DNA of 64,000 bases, taken from the NCBI RefSeq assembly GCF_028826155.1, contig NZ_JAQGPN010000001.1:2981501-3045500 (forward strand), written 5' to 3'. A program made the position numbers and the translations under genes. This DNA is from Mesorhizobium shangrilense (GTDB taxonomy: Bacteria; Pseudomonadota; Alphaproteobacteria; Rhizobiales; Rhizobiaceae). Positions 8,455-16,861 of the stretch are shown piece after piece. Under the pieces are notes generated by a model, which made no database searches, was not told the origin of the DNA, and saw only the letters and a list, made by a program, of their open reading frames with translations. How positions within the stretch are numbered: the stretch's first letter is position 1; every line of letters starts with the position of its first letter.

Positions 8455-9036
8455 TTGATCGAATCCGGAACGCGAGTGACCAAGGCGGGAAAGGCGATCT
8501 GGCTGGCTCTGGTCGTCCTTGGGTCGACGGCTGCAACCGGATGGACCGTAGAGATAGTGGAGCCTGCCGGCTACCGCATGGACGCCTACAAGGCTCCGGT
8601 TCCGGCGACGCTCCAAGGCGCTACCGTTGTCAGCACGGCGGACGCACAAAGACTGTGGCGTGAGAAGAAGGCGGTGTTCTTCGACGTCATGCCACATACA
8701 CCGAAGCCGGCAAACCTGCCGTCCGGAACGGTATGGAAGGAGAAGGACAGACAAGACATCCCGGGCAGCATCTGGCTGGCCAATGTCGGTTACGGCGCGA
8801 TCCCGGAGGAGACGGCAGCCTACTTCCAGAGGGCTCTGGACCTCCACACGGGATCGGACAAGACGCACCCGGTTCTTTTCTACTGCATGACGGACTGCTG
8901 GATGTCGTGGAATGCCGCCAAAAGGGCGATCGAATGGGGGTATCGTTCGGTGCTCTGGTATCCGTCGGGCGCAGACGGTTGGGAAAAAGCGAATCTGCCG
9001 CTGGAGGAGAACAGACCCTACGCGGTGACCGATTGA
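8455..9036 (+). CDS. PQQ-dependent catabolism-associated rhodanese-like protein (C...CW motif)
   Basis: A 193-residue exported protein. The frame opens with TTG 8455, 8 bases after GGGAG; GTG 8476 is an alternative. A signal-anchor lies at about residues 11-31. The domain is rhodanese-like: FFDVMPHTPKP matches the first strand, and FYCMTDCWMSWNAAKR holds a Cys at the rhodanese active-site position, then a second Cys followed by Trp. Proteins with this Cys-Trp signature are known from gene neighbourhoods of PQQ-dependent alcohol oxidation and may have a redox or cofactor role. It follows xoxJ closely and precedes pqqA. Confidence 0.82.
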   Translation: MIESGTRVTKAGKAIWLALVVLGSTAATGWTVEIVEPAGYRMDAYKAPVPATLQGATVVSTADAQRLWREKKAVFFDVMPHTPKPANLPSGTVWKEKDRQDIPGSIWLANVGYGAIPEETAAYFQRALDLHTGSDKTHPVLFYCMTDCWMSWNAAKRAIEWGYRSVLWYPSGADGWEKANLPLEENRPYAVTD

Positions 9037-9216
9037 GCTATGAAGTTTCGGATTGAATGTTCAAAATGTGATCATTTCTTCTCGGGATTTTGATGACGTT
9101 TTCCTTCATTTGTCCATTTTTCGACGGAATGGACATGCCGTTGCACAAAGGTGCCAAGCAACGGCGCCAACGACAGGAGCGGCTCCCACCGGAGCCGGTT
9201 GCGAAGGAGGAACTTG

Positions 9217-9312
9217 ATGAAGAAGAACTGGAAGAAGCCGGCAATGTGCCAGGTGGCTGCAGGCTTCGAGATCACGCGGTACCTGCCTGCTGAAGTGACT
9301 CCCAAGAAGTAG
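9217..9312 (+). CDS. pqqA: PqqA, coenzyme PQQ precursor peptide
   Basis: A 31-residue peptide beginning MKKNWKKP, with the core GFEITRYLPAE. The conserved Glu18 and Tyr22 separated by three residues are the pair that PqqE cross-links to build the PQQ skeleton. A near-ideal AAGGAGG lies 6 bases before ATG 9217. The gene is short enough to be missed by ORF callers. Compared with many PqqA peptides it has a Lys-rich tail (PKK) instead of an acidic one. A strong hairpin follows, then pqqBCDE. Confidence 0.96.
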   Translation: MKKNWKKPAMCQVAAGFEITRYLPAEVTPKK

Positions 9313-9320
9313 GCTGCGGA

Positions 9321-9348
9321 GGTGCGTGCCCCGGTTGGGGCACGCACC
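9321..9348 (+). terminator. Perfect 12-bp hairpin between pqqA and pqqB
   Basis: GGTGCGTGCCCC (9321-9332), loop GGTT, GGGGCACGCACC (9337-9348): a perfect GC-rich stem starting 8 bases after the pqqA stop and ending 11 bases before pqqB. Only two T follow, so leaky termination or RNA processing is likely. That would let the precursor peptide be made in excess over the enzymes. Confidence 0.8.
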
Positions 9349-9359
9349 TTGCGCAAGAC

Positions 9360-10391
9360 GTGTCCATGACAAGCCTCGGCGCATATGGTGGCCGTGAGGA
9401 GTTGGCCGCTGCGACGGCCGGGGAGGGAGAGCTCTGCAGCTCGGGCGTCGGCTTACGGCTGAAGGTCATAGGATCGGCGGCCGGGGGCGGATTTCCGCAG
9501 TGGAATTGCAACTATCGGCTGAGCCGCGCGGCGCGCAACGGTGCAGCGGGGGTACGACCGCGTCTGCAGTCCAGCCTCGCCGTGACCGCGGACGGTCGCG
9601 GGTGGGTGCTGTTCAACGCGTCTCCCGACATTCGTGAACAGATCGCGCGGACAGCGGAGCTCCAGCCGGCGCCGGATGCGCCGCTGCGCTCGACCCCGAT
9701 CCGAGCCGTGATGCTGACCAATGCCGATGTCGATCATGTCGCCGGACTTCTCAGCCTGCGCGAGCGACAGCCTTTTGCCATCTACGCGACGGAACAGGTG
9801 CTGCAGGTGCTGGACGCTAACCCGATCTTCAAGGTGCTCGACGCCGCTATCGTGCCGCGGCGCAGGCTGGACACGGACTCGGAGATCGAGATCCTTGACG
9901 CTGACGGTGGAGGCACGGGCATCGTCGTCGAGAGCTTTGCGGTGCTCGGAAAGGTCGCTCTCTACATGGAGGATGCAGCAAGGCCCGAGAACGACCTCCG
10001 CTCCGATCGCGGCAACACCGTCGGCGTGCGCATCGCCGGCCGCCGGGGAGGCGGCTCCGTTTTCTATATACCGGGCTGCGCGGGCGTCGATGCGGCGCTA
10101 CGCGATCGGCTCCGGAACGCCGCCTGCCTGCTCTTCGACGGCACCGTCTACACCGATGATGAGATGGTCGCGGCGGGCGTCGGGCAGAAGACGGGCGCGC
10201 GCATGGGGCATCTCGCCATGTCAGGGGAGGCGGGTTCGATTGCGGGACTTGCGGGCCTAGAGATCGGTCGCCGCATCTTCGTTCACATCAACAACACCAA
10301 TCCGGTGCTGGATCAAAACTCGGCCGAATATGCGGCGGTGCGGGCGGCCGGCTGGGAGATCGCATGGGACGGCATGGAGGTCGAGATTTGA
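9360..10391 (+). CDS. pqqB: Pyrroloquinoline quinone biosynthesis protein PqqB
   Basis: A metallo-beta-lactamase-fold oxygenase of PQQ synthesis. The family opening KVIGSAAGGGFPQWNCNYRL is present, as are TNADVDHVAGLL (metal-binding type motif) and the C-terminal FVHINNTNPVLD. From GTG 9360 the protein is 343 residues, about 33 longer than usual before the conserved start. ATG 9366 and TTG 9402 (just after GAGGAG) are shorter options, so the true N-terminus is uncertain. Its 3' end overlaps pqqC by 4 bases. Confidence 0.94.
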   Translation: MSMTSLGAYGGREELAAATAGEGELCSSGVGLRLKVIGSAAGGGFPQWNCNYRLSRAARNGAAGVRPRLQSSLAVTADGRGWVLFNASPDIREQIARTAELQPAPDAPLRSTPIRAVMLTNADVDHVAGLLSLRERQPFAIYATEQVLQVLDANPIFKVLDAAIVPRRRLDTDSEIEILDADGGGTGIVVESFAVLGKVALYMEDAARPENDLRSDRGNTVGVRIAGRRGGGSVFYIPGCAGVDAALRDRLRNAACLLFDGTVYTDDEMVAAGVGQKTGARMGHLAMSGEAGSIAGLAGLEIGRRIFVHINNTNPVLDQNSAEYAAVRAAGWEIAWDGMEVEI

Positions 10392-11146
10392 TCGGGTTCC
10401 ACGATGCTGCGCGCAACGGATTGAGCGCCGTCGAACTCGAGGCGGTCCTGCGGCAGGTCGGGGCTGAACGCTATCACAACCGCCATCCCTATCATCACCG
10501 GATGGTGAGCGGTGCTTTGTCGAAGCAAGAGCTCCAGGCCTGGGCGCTCAACCGATACTGCTACCAGGCCGTCATTCCCCGCAAGGACGCCGCCATCCTC
10601 ACGCGCTGCGAAGACCCGGCATTCCGGGCAGAGTGGCGCAAGCGCATCGAAGACCATGATGGTTGGGATGGCTGGAGTGGCGGTATCGCACGCTGGCTGC
10701 ATCTGGCGACGTCGCTCGGTCTCGATGCCGACGCGGTGAAGAGCCAGCGGCTGGCATTGCCGGCAACACGCTTCGCCGTCGGGGCCTATCTTTCCTTCTG
10801 TTCGGAACGAACTCTGCTGGAGGCGGTCGCGTCCTCGCTGACGGAGCTGTTTTCGCCCGTCATCATCGGCGAGCGGGTGCCGGCGATGCTGGCCAAATAT
10901 GACTATGTGACCACGGACACGCTCGCCTATTTCACGAAGCGGCCCGAACAGGCCGCGCGCGATTCCGACTTCGCGCTTGACTATGTGCTGCGGCACGCGG
11001 ACACCCCGGAGCGACAGCAGGCGGCGATAGACGCGCTGGTGTTCAAATGCGATATTCTGTGGGCCATGCTGGACGCCCTTCAGCACGCCTACGGAGAAGA
11101 CGGCCATGTTCCGCCAGGCGCCTTCCTGTCGGAGCGGGCCGGATGA
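10388..11146 (+). CDS. pqqC: Pyrroloquinoline-quinone synthase PqqC
   Basis: The cofactorless oxidase that performs the final ring closure and oxidation of PQQ. TTG 10388 is preferred: it overlaps the pqqB stop as TTGA and GGAGG lies 7 bases upstream. This gives 252 residues, the normal size. ATG 10364 would overlap pqqB further. Family motifs RYHNRHPYHHRM, WALNRYCYQAVIPRKDA and the DHDGWDGWSGG loop with active-site His are present. Translational coupling with pqqB and pqqD is evident. Confidence 0.95.
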   Translation: MIGFHDAARNGLSAVELEAVLRQVGAERYHNRHPYHHRMVSGALSKQELQAWALNRYCYQAVIPRKDAAILTRCEDPAFRAEWRKRIEDHDGWDGWSGGIARWLHLATSLGLDADAVKSQRLALPATRFAVGAYLSFCSERTLLEAVASSLTELFSPVIIGERVPAMLAKYDYVTTDTLAYFTKRPEQAARDSDFALDYVLRHADTPERQQAAIDALVFKCDILWAMLDALQHAYGEDGHVPPGAFLSERAG

Positions 11147-11439
11147 ACCGGCTGCGTGAAAGATCGCTCGTCTCGGCGGGCTCGATCCCGTCTCTGCCGA
11201 GGCACGTGCGCATTCAGCTCGACCCCGTTCGAAAGGCATATGCGGTCTTGTCTCCCGAGAAGGTGTTCTGGCCGAACGAGATAAGCCTCGACATATTGCG
11301 CCGCTGCGATGGACGGGCTTCCGTAAGCGAGATCGTTACCGGGCTTGCGTGCGAGTATGACGCGCGGGCGGAGGATATTTCTGAAGACGTCGTTGCGTTC
11401 CTGCAGGAGTGGGCTGACAAGCTCCTGGTGAAGCTATGA
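11143..11439 (+). CDS. pqqD: PQQ biosynthesis peptide chaperone PqqD
   Basis: A 98-residue RiPP-recognition-element protein that presents PqqA to PqqE. The start ATG overlaps the pqqC stop (ATGA). Family features are PSLPRHVRIQLDPVRKAY, LLSPEK-like 'VLSPEKVFWPNEISLDIL' and the winged-helix tail ending in VVAFLQEWADKLLV. It overlaps pqqE by ATGA, so the stoichiometry of PqqD and PqqE is probably coupled. Confidence 0.94.
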   Translation: MNRLRERSLVSAGSIPSLPRHVRIQLDPVRKAYAVLSPEKVFWPNEISLDILRRCDGRASVSEIVTGLACEYDARAEDISEDVVAFLQEWADKLLVKL

Positions 11440-12626
11440 GCGAGCCGCTGCTTCCCCCGATCGGCATGCTGGCGGAGCTGACCCATCGCTGTCCGCTGCA
11501 ATGCCCATATTGCTCGAACCCGATCGAGCTCCTGAAGGCCAATCGCGAACTCGACACGGCGACGTGGATCGACCTCTTCGACCAAGCCGCTGACCTCGGC
11601 GTGCTGCAGGTGCACCTTTCCGGAGGCGAGCCCACCTTGCGCCGCGACCTGGAACAACTGATTGCACATCTTTCAGCGCGCGGCGTGTACACCAACCTGA
11701 TCACCGCCGGCGTCGGGATCGCCGAAGGGCGCATCGAGGCATTCGCCGAAGCAGGCCTCGACCATCTGCAACTGAGCTTCCAGGGCGCCCGGCCGGAGAC
11801 GACCGACCGCATCGGCAATCATCGCGGCAGTCACGAGAAGAAGCTGGAAACAGCGCGCCGGGCGCGGCTCGCCGGCCTCCCGCTGACCATCAACGCGCCG
11901 ATCCATCGCCACAACATCGAGGAAGTGCCGGAGTTCATCGAACTGGCGCTGGCGCTGGATGCCGAACGTCTGGAAATCGCCAACGTGCAGTATGCCGGTT
12001 GGGCGCTCGCCAATCGCGACGCGCTGATGCCCGACCGCGCGGCGGTCGATCGCCAGGCGGCGATCGTAGAAGCAGCGCGCGCGCGCCTGACTGGGGTCAT
12101 GAACCTCGACTTCGTGACGCCCGACTATTTTGCCACCTATCCGAAACCGTGCATGGGCGGCTGGGCGCGCGACGCCTTCATGGTGACGCCCGACGGGACA
12201 GTTTTGCCTTGCCACGCCGCGCAGACCATTGCGAACTTGCGTTTTGAGCGCTTCGGGGAGCGATCGCTTGCCGATATCTGGACCTGTTCGTCGGCTTTCA
12301 ACGCGTTTCGCGGCACGGACTGGATGCGGGAGCCTTGCCGCAGTTGCGAGCGGCGCGAGGTCGATTGGGGCGGCTGCCGCTGCCAGGCGATGGCGATTGC
12401 CGGCGACGCGGCGGCGACGGATCCGGCGTGCATCAAGTCGCCGCTGCATGGGCGCATGGCGATGCTCATCGAGGCTGCTCAGGCGTCGGCGCAAGCCGTG
12501 CAAGGGGAGGGGGCGGCAGAACCGTTCATCTATCGGCGGATTGGAAGCTCACTACAGGAGTCCCCCTCGGCCACGCGAACGCCGACGCCCGGTGCGCCTG
12601 CACCCAAACCGGCGCTAACCGACTGA
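11436..12626 (+). CDS. pqqE: PqqA peptide cyclase PqqE (radical SAM)
   Basis: A 396-residue radical SAM/SPASM enzyme that cross-links Glu and Tyr of PqqA. The SAM cluster motif is CPLQCPYC (Cys19, Cys23, Cys26). SPASM-domain cysteines are seen in KPCMGGW, LPCHAAQT, EPCRSCERR, GGCRC and the final PACIKSP. The last ~50 residues beyond PACIKSP are Ala/Pro-rich and exceed the usual family end. The start overlaps pqqD. The 3' end overlaps that of the convergent folP by 12 bases. Confidence 0.96.
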   Translation: MSEPLLPPIGMLAELTHRCPLQCPYCSNPIELLKANRELDTATWIDLFDQAADLGVLQVHLSGGEPTLRRDLEQLIAHLSARGVYTNLITAGVGIAEGRIEAFAEAGLDHLQLSFQGARPETTDRIGNHRGSHEKKLETARRARLAGLPLTINAPIHRHNIEEVPEFIELALALDAERLEIANVQYAGWALANRDALMPDRAAVDRQAAIVEAARARLTGVMNLDFVTPDYFATYPKPCMGGWARDAFMVTPDGTVLPCHAAQTIANLRFERFGERSLADIWTCSSAFNAFRGTDWMREPCRSCERREVDWGGCRCQAMAIAGDAAATDPACIKSPLHGRMAMLIEAAQASAQAVQGEGAAEPFIYRRIGSSLQESPSATRTPTPGAPAPKPALTD

Positions 12627-13499
12627 ACCCTTCTCCCGCTCCAGGACCGCATCGGCAAAGGCGAGCGCGTCGCGGTTCATCGGGACATTGTGGACGCGGA
12701 AGATATGAGCACCCTTCTGGCGAAGAATGACACTGGTGGCGACGGTGCCGACGTCCTGCGATTGCCGGTCGCCCCCCGAGAGGTGCCGGATCATGCGCTT
12801 GCGCGACGTTCCGACCAGCAGGGGAAAGCCGAGGCCGTGCAATTCGCCAAAGCGGGCCATGAGCTGCAGATTTTCCTCGGCATCCTTGGCGAACCCGAAA
12901 CCGGGATCGAGCACGATCCGATCGTCCGAAATTCCGGCGTCGCGTGCAATCTCGACGGATTTCGCCAGGAACAGGAACTGATCGGCGATGACGTCCGGAA
13001 GCTTTTCGCGGTCGCGCCCGGTATGCATGATGACGAGGCCCGCGCCTGTGTCCCGCGCTACCTTGGCTATGTCGGGTTCGCGCTGCAGGCCATGGACGTC
13101 GTTGACGATATGCGCTCCAGCAGCCACCGCCAGCCGCGCCGTTTCGGCCCGGTAGGTGTCGACCGAGATGATGGCCTGGCCCTCTGCCGCCAATGTCTCG
13201 ATCACCGGGAGGATGCGCGCCTGTTCCTCTTCCGCAGTCACGGCCTCGGCCCCCGGCCGGGTCGATTCCCCGCCAACGTCGATGATGGCGGCGCCTTCGC
13301 CAAGCATCTTGCGCGCCTGTGCGAGCGCATTGTCCATGCTGAAAAACTCGCCGCCGTCCGAGAAGCTGTCCGGCGTGACATTGAGGATGCCCATCAGCAG
13401 CGCCTTGCTGCCGAGTTCGAGATGGCGGCCGTGGCCGAGTTGCCAGCGCGTCACGTACAAGCTCCGTAGGTGTCGATCCGCCCGGTCATAAGCAGCCAT
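12615..13499 (-). CDS. folP: Dihydropteroate synthase FolP
   Basis: A 294-residue TIM-barrel enzyme condensing 6-hydroxymethyl-dihydropterin diphosphate with p-aminobenzoate. Motifs: LMGILNVTPDSFSDGG, IIDVGGESTRPGA, DPGFGFAK and VGTSRKRMI. ATG 13499 gives the length expected for rhizobial FolP; ATG 13580 is in frame but would run into fhcC and has no better site. It lies 28 bases after fhcC on the same strand, as the last gene of the fhc operon. It is a bacterial-type enzyme. Whether it serves folate, or is dedicated to the one-carbon island, cannot be told. Confidence 0.93.
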   Translation of the reverse strand: MAAYDRADRHLRSLYVTRWQLGHGRHLELGSKALLMGILNVTPDSFSDGGEFFSMDNALAQARKMLGEGAAIIDVGGESTRPGAEAVTAEEEQARILPVIETLAAEGQAIISVDTYRAETARLAVAAGAHIVNDVHGLQREPDIAKVARDTGAGLVIMHTGRDREKLPDVIADQFLFLAKSVEIARDAGISDDRIVLDPGFGFAKDAEENLQLMARFGELHGLGFPLLVGTSRKRMIRHLSGGDRQSQDVGTVATSVILRQKGAHIFRVHNVPMNRDALAFADAVLEREKGSVG

Positions 13500-13527
13500 C
13501 GTTTCGAGGAAAAGACCGGTTGCCTGC

Positions 13528-14337
13528 TCATCGGGGAAAAAGCAGCTCCCCCCGGCCGGAGACGGCGTTGTCGCCGCCATATCTTCGCGGCGCTTTCCCG
13601 AGCAAAGGCGCGTCGAGGACACCGTCGTCAACCAGGTAGCGGTCGATCAAAGCGGCGAAGACCAAGTCCGGTGCGCCGGTCTCCACGAAGGAAGGTGACA
13701 GGCCGCCCGGCGCGCCGTCGAGCAGAATGGAGCCGCGCCGCATGAGGTAGCCGGGCATTTCGCCCACACCGCCGGTGACGACGAGCGTACCGGCGATCAT
13801 GCGGCAGCCGGCGTGGTCGCCAGCGCCGCCGAGCACCGCGACCAGTCCGCGCCGCAGGCGATCGGCGGTAAAGGCGCCGGATTTGCCGCGCACGATCAGC
13901 ACGCCGCCGTTCATGCCCGCGAGCTCGCCGGCAAGCGGGGCGCCGAGATGATCGCCCGCATCGCCTGCAATCTCGACGCGGCCGCCGCGCATGCCCGAGC
14001 CGGCGTGGGGGCCGGCGTCGCCCTCCACCAAAAGGCGTCCCCCGCGCATCAGCCGCCCCGCCTGGGCGCCTGCGTCTCCGATCACGCGAACCTCTCCAGA
14101 GTCCATTTCGGCGGCCACCCGGTCGAAGCGGCCGCTGCCGCCCTCGAAGACGATGTTTTCGGGGTCGTCCCCGGAGATATGGAAGACGTCCCCTGCCACC
14201 GACGCCCGTTTCGATTGACCGAGACGGATCGTCGCGATGTCGCGCAGCGCCATGCCAGCCAGTCGCCGCGGCGTCAGGGGCGAAAGATCCAGACGTTCCG
14301 GCGGTTCCTCCCGAATTGTGAAAGTCAGAGCGGTCAC
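13528..14337 (-). CDS. fhcC: Formyltransferase/hydrolase complex subunit C (FhcC)
   Basis: A 269-residue protein related to archaeal formylmethanofuran dehydrogenase subunit C. The central part is a series of Gly-rich beta-helix repeats, for example IGDAGAQAGRLMRGG, EGDAGPHAGSGMRGG and AGDAGDHLGAPLAGE. It is structural in the Fhc complex, which moves the formyl group from H4MPT to methylofuran and hydrolyses it to formate. ATG 14337 overlaps the fhcD stop (ATGA), giving the order B-A-D-C. Confidence 0.95.
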   Translation of the reverse strand: MTALTFTIREEPPERLDLSPLTPRRLAGMALRDIATIRLGQSKRASVAGDVFHISGDDPENIVFEGGSGRFDRVAAEMDSGEVRVIGDAGAQAGRLMRGGRLLVEGDAGPHAGSGMRGGRVEIAGDAGDHLGAPLAGELAGMNGGVLIVRGKSGAFTADRLRRGLVAVLGGAGDHAGCRMIAGTLVVTGGVGEMPGYLMRRGSILLDGAPGGLSPSFVETGAPDLVFAALIDRYLVDDGVLDAPLLGKAPRRYGGDNAVSGRGELLFPR

Positions 14338-15242
14338 GGCAGGAGATCCTTGAGGTGGTACAGGAACTTGCCGAGCTTGCCTCCAAAGTTGCCGGCGCTG
14401 ATGCGGATGGCGCCCTTTTCCGGGCCGAGCCCGGTCACGGCTCCCAAACCTGCCCGCATGGCGGCGGCAACGGCATCAGCGGTCTCGCCGTCGATGACTA
14501 TCTCCAGGACCGCATTGATGTCCGTTCCGAGCGCGCTCTTCACCGCGCCGCGCAGCGTCGGGGCGAATGCTTCGTTGGTCGAGGCGATTATTCCCTTATA
14601 CTTGCCGCCGATCTTGGATCCCGACCGCACGACGCCGCCCGGGAACGGCATGATCGCGCCGGGAACCGTGTTGATCGCGGCTACCGCGGCTTCGGCGGCA
14701 GCCAGGGCATTGGCGCTGCTGTCGGCCAGCAGGAGGAGATTGCCGCCGCCGACCGCCTCCTTGGTCATGCCGGTGGTCGCCTCGCACAGGAATTCGCCGT
14801 CCATCACGGGGACCCGCCAGAAATGCCGACCGCCGATCTTCTTGGAGATCTGCCAGCCGTCGCCGAAGTAACGGAGCGCCGCGCCGAGCTTCAGCAGGTT
14901 CGGTCCGTCGAGGCCCGCGAAGCAGGCGCTGCCCGGGGACGTCAGCACGCACTGGGCGACCCGCGCCTGCAACTGCTTCTGCAATTCGTCGGTGCTGACG
15001 GCGAAAAGCGTCACGCGAAAGCCGGGGCGTCCATCCGGCGTCTCGGATGGCTCCAGTTCGACGTCTATGGCTGCTTCGCACCCACAGCCGATCACCGAGG
15101 TGGCAAAGCCGGTCATGCTTACCGCCGCCTGGCGCGCCCATTTCCGGTTCGGGCCGGTGATGACGATGGCTGTGGCGCGCATCCCAAAGGCCTCGGCAAA
15201 GGTGTCGTCGATGGCAACGCCGTTGACTTCTAGCTGCGGCAT
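14334..15242 (-). CDS. fhcD: Formylmethanofuran:H4MPT formyltransferase-like subunit D (FhcD)
   Basis: A 302-residue homologue of archaeal Ftr. Recognisable stretches are EVNGVAIDDTFAEAF at the N-terminus, ITGPNRKWARQAA, the Cys-rich VIGCGCEAAID, GGRHFWRVPVMDGEF and SGSKIGGKYKGIIASTNE. It transfers the formyl group between H4MPT and methylofuran. It overlaps fhcA by 13 bases and fhcC by 4 bases, so the operon is translationally coupled. Confidence 0.96.
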   Translation of the reverse strand: MPQLEVNGVAIDDTFAEAFGMRATAIVITGPNRKWARQAAVSMTGFATSVIGCGCEAAIDVELEPSETPDGRPGFRVTLFAVSTDELQKQLQARVAQCVLTSPGSACFAGLDGPNLLKLGAALRYFGDGWQISKKIGGRHFWRVPVMDGEFLCEATTGMTKEAVGGGNLLLLADSSANALAAAEAAVAAINTVPGAIMPFPGGVVRSGSKIGGKYKGIIASTNEAFAPTLRGAVKSALGTDINAVLEIVIDGETADAVAAAMRAGLGAVTGLGPEKGAIRISAGNFGGKLGKFLYHLKDLLP

Positions 15243-16861
15243 CGGACCTCGCCGAAGGGCTCGTGCCGCTCAATGGCGGTGTCAGGAAACGTGAACCAGT
15301 CGATCGACAGGCCGTAGCGCTCCCGGTAATAGTCGTCGAGGCGGCGCACGATGGCCGCATCCTTCGGCGGATCGAGCCGCAGCGCCTTGCCCCAGCGGTA
15401 GTGCTTCACCTCTCCGTTGACGACCACCAGGTCGCCGTCCTTGAAGACCAGGGCCGCGGCGCCCAGCATCTTCGCGATGTCGGGGTCGCGCCGGTAGACC
15501 GCGATGTCCGCGATCGCGCCGGGGCCTAGATGCCCGCGGTCCTCAAGGCCCAGCAGCCTGGCCGGCGCGGCGCGGGTCATGATGGCGATCTCCTCAAACG
15601 TGTATTCGCGGTCGATCGACGCCAGCGTCGAGAGCGCCAGCGCTGCACGGGGCAGGGTGGACATCGCCTCGCTGCGCGCCTCGCGGCTCATCAGCAGCTC
15701 GAAGAGTTGCGGGTAGACCGTGAAGGGCGCGCCGTTTGGATGGTCGGTCGTGAAGAATACGCGCCAGGGATCGTTGATCAGGAGAAAGAGCTCCAAACCG
15801 ATCGCCCATTGCAGCGAGCCGTAGAAATCCGGGCGGTAGCGGTGAGGGACGATGCCGCCGCCATTGCCGTCGCCGTCGTAAATCACGGACTTTCTGGGGT
15901 GCGCCGTACTCCTGGCCGCAAACTGCCGCATGGCGTCGGAGGAGATGGTGACGGTCTGCCCGAACATCACCTGACCGACGTCGATCGTCACCTCGGGCGC
16001 GGCGTTGACAAGCTCGGCCAGCTGCGCGCCGGCCGACGAGAAGCCTCGGCTGCCTTCCGTGCCATAGCCGTAGAACTGCAGATGGGCGAGGTGGAGGGGG
16101 AGGCCCTCGGCCGCCGCGACGGTCTCGGCCGCGGTCGTGGCTGCGCCCGGAACGCCGAGATTGTTGCAGTGGACATGGAGCGGATGGGGAATGCCGAGCC
16201 GGCCGACCGCTGCCTGCAAGGTCTTGACGATGCCGCGCGAACTGACGCCGTAGGACGGCACCACATCGTCGAATGAAAACGTCCGCACGTTCTCCTTGAA
16301 CGCTGCGGCCGCGCCGGCATTGATCACCTTGACGCCGAGCGCCCGCGTCGCCGCCACGGTCCAGGCGACATAATCATCGATCATGGCGGACGAGGCGCCG
16401 TCGCGGATCATCGACAGCAGGAAATCGTCGTTGCCGAGGATGACGAGGGTCGCCTTGTCGATGATCGGGATGTCGGCAAGTTCGAGATGAGTATGCAGGG
16501 CGGCGCCCGGCGACATCGCCGGCTCGACCACTGTGGTGAAGCCCATTCGCGCATAAAGGCAACCGGTCTCGAACGTCGACCAGACCGCATTGGAGAGCGG
16601 TGTCGTGGCCGGTCGCGGCAGATGCGCGGCGTGATGCTCGGGCAGCAGCAACCGAGCCGTGTTCACGTTGCCGCCGCCGATATGCGAATGGATGTCGATC
16701 GCTCCGGCCATCACGATGCAGCCCGATGCGTCGAACGTGCGGTCTGCCTTGCCGCCGGGCGGAGACGCCACGATCCTGCCGTCGCTGATCCAGAGATCGC
16801 CCGTGCCGGCGCGGTCGTTCGCGGGATCGATGATCTCCCCACCTGAGATCAGGGTCAGCAT
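15230..16861 (-). CDS. fhcA: Formyltransferase/hydrolase complex subunit A (FhcA)
   Basis: A 543-residue amidohydrolase-superfamily protein related to FwdA/FmdA. The metal motif DIHSHIGGGNVNTARLLLPE (residues ~56-75) is typical, and VHCNNLGVPG and FFTTDHPNG supply later ligands. In the Fhc complex this subunit hydrolyses formyl-methylofuran to formate. It starts 7 bases inside the end of fhcB. Length and order match Fhc loci of other methylotrophic bacteria. Confidence 0.96.
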   Translation of the reverse strand: MLTLISGGEIIDPANDRAGTGDLWISDGRIVASPPGGKADRTFDASGCIVMAGAIDIHSHIGGGNVNTARLLLPEHHAAHLPRPATTPLSNAVWSTFETGCLYARMGFTTVVEPAMSPGAALHTHLELADIPIIDKATLVILGNDDFLLSMIRDGASSAMIDDYVAWTVAATRALGVKVINAGAAAAFKENVRTFSFDDVVPSYGVSSRGIVKTLQAAVGRLGIPHPLHVHCNNLGVPGAATTAAETVAAAEGLPLHLAHLQFYGYGTEGSRGFSSAGAQLAELVNAAPEVTIDVGQVMFGQTVTISSDAMRQFAARSTAHPRKSVIYDGDGNGGGIVPHRYRPDFYGSLQWAIGLELFLLINDPWRVFFTTDHPNGAPFTVYPQLFELLMSREARSEAMSTLPRAALALSTLASIDREYTFEEIAIMTRAAPARLLGLEDRGHLGPGAIADIAVYRRDPDIAKMLGAAALVFKDGDLVVVNGEVKHYRWGKALRLDPPKDAAIVRRLDDYYRERYGLSIDWFTFPDTAIERHEPFGEVRCRS

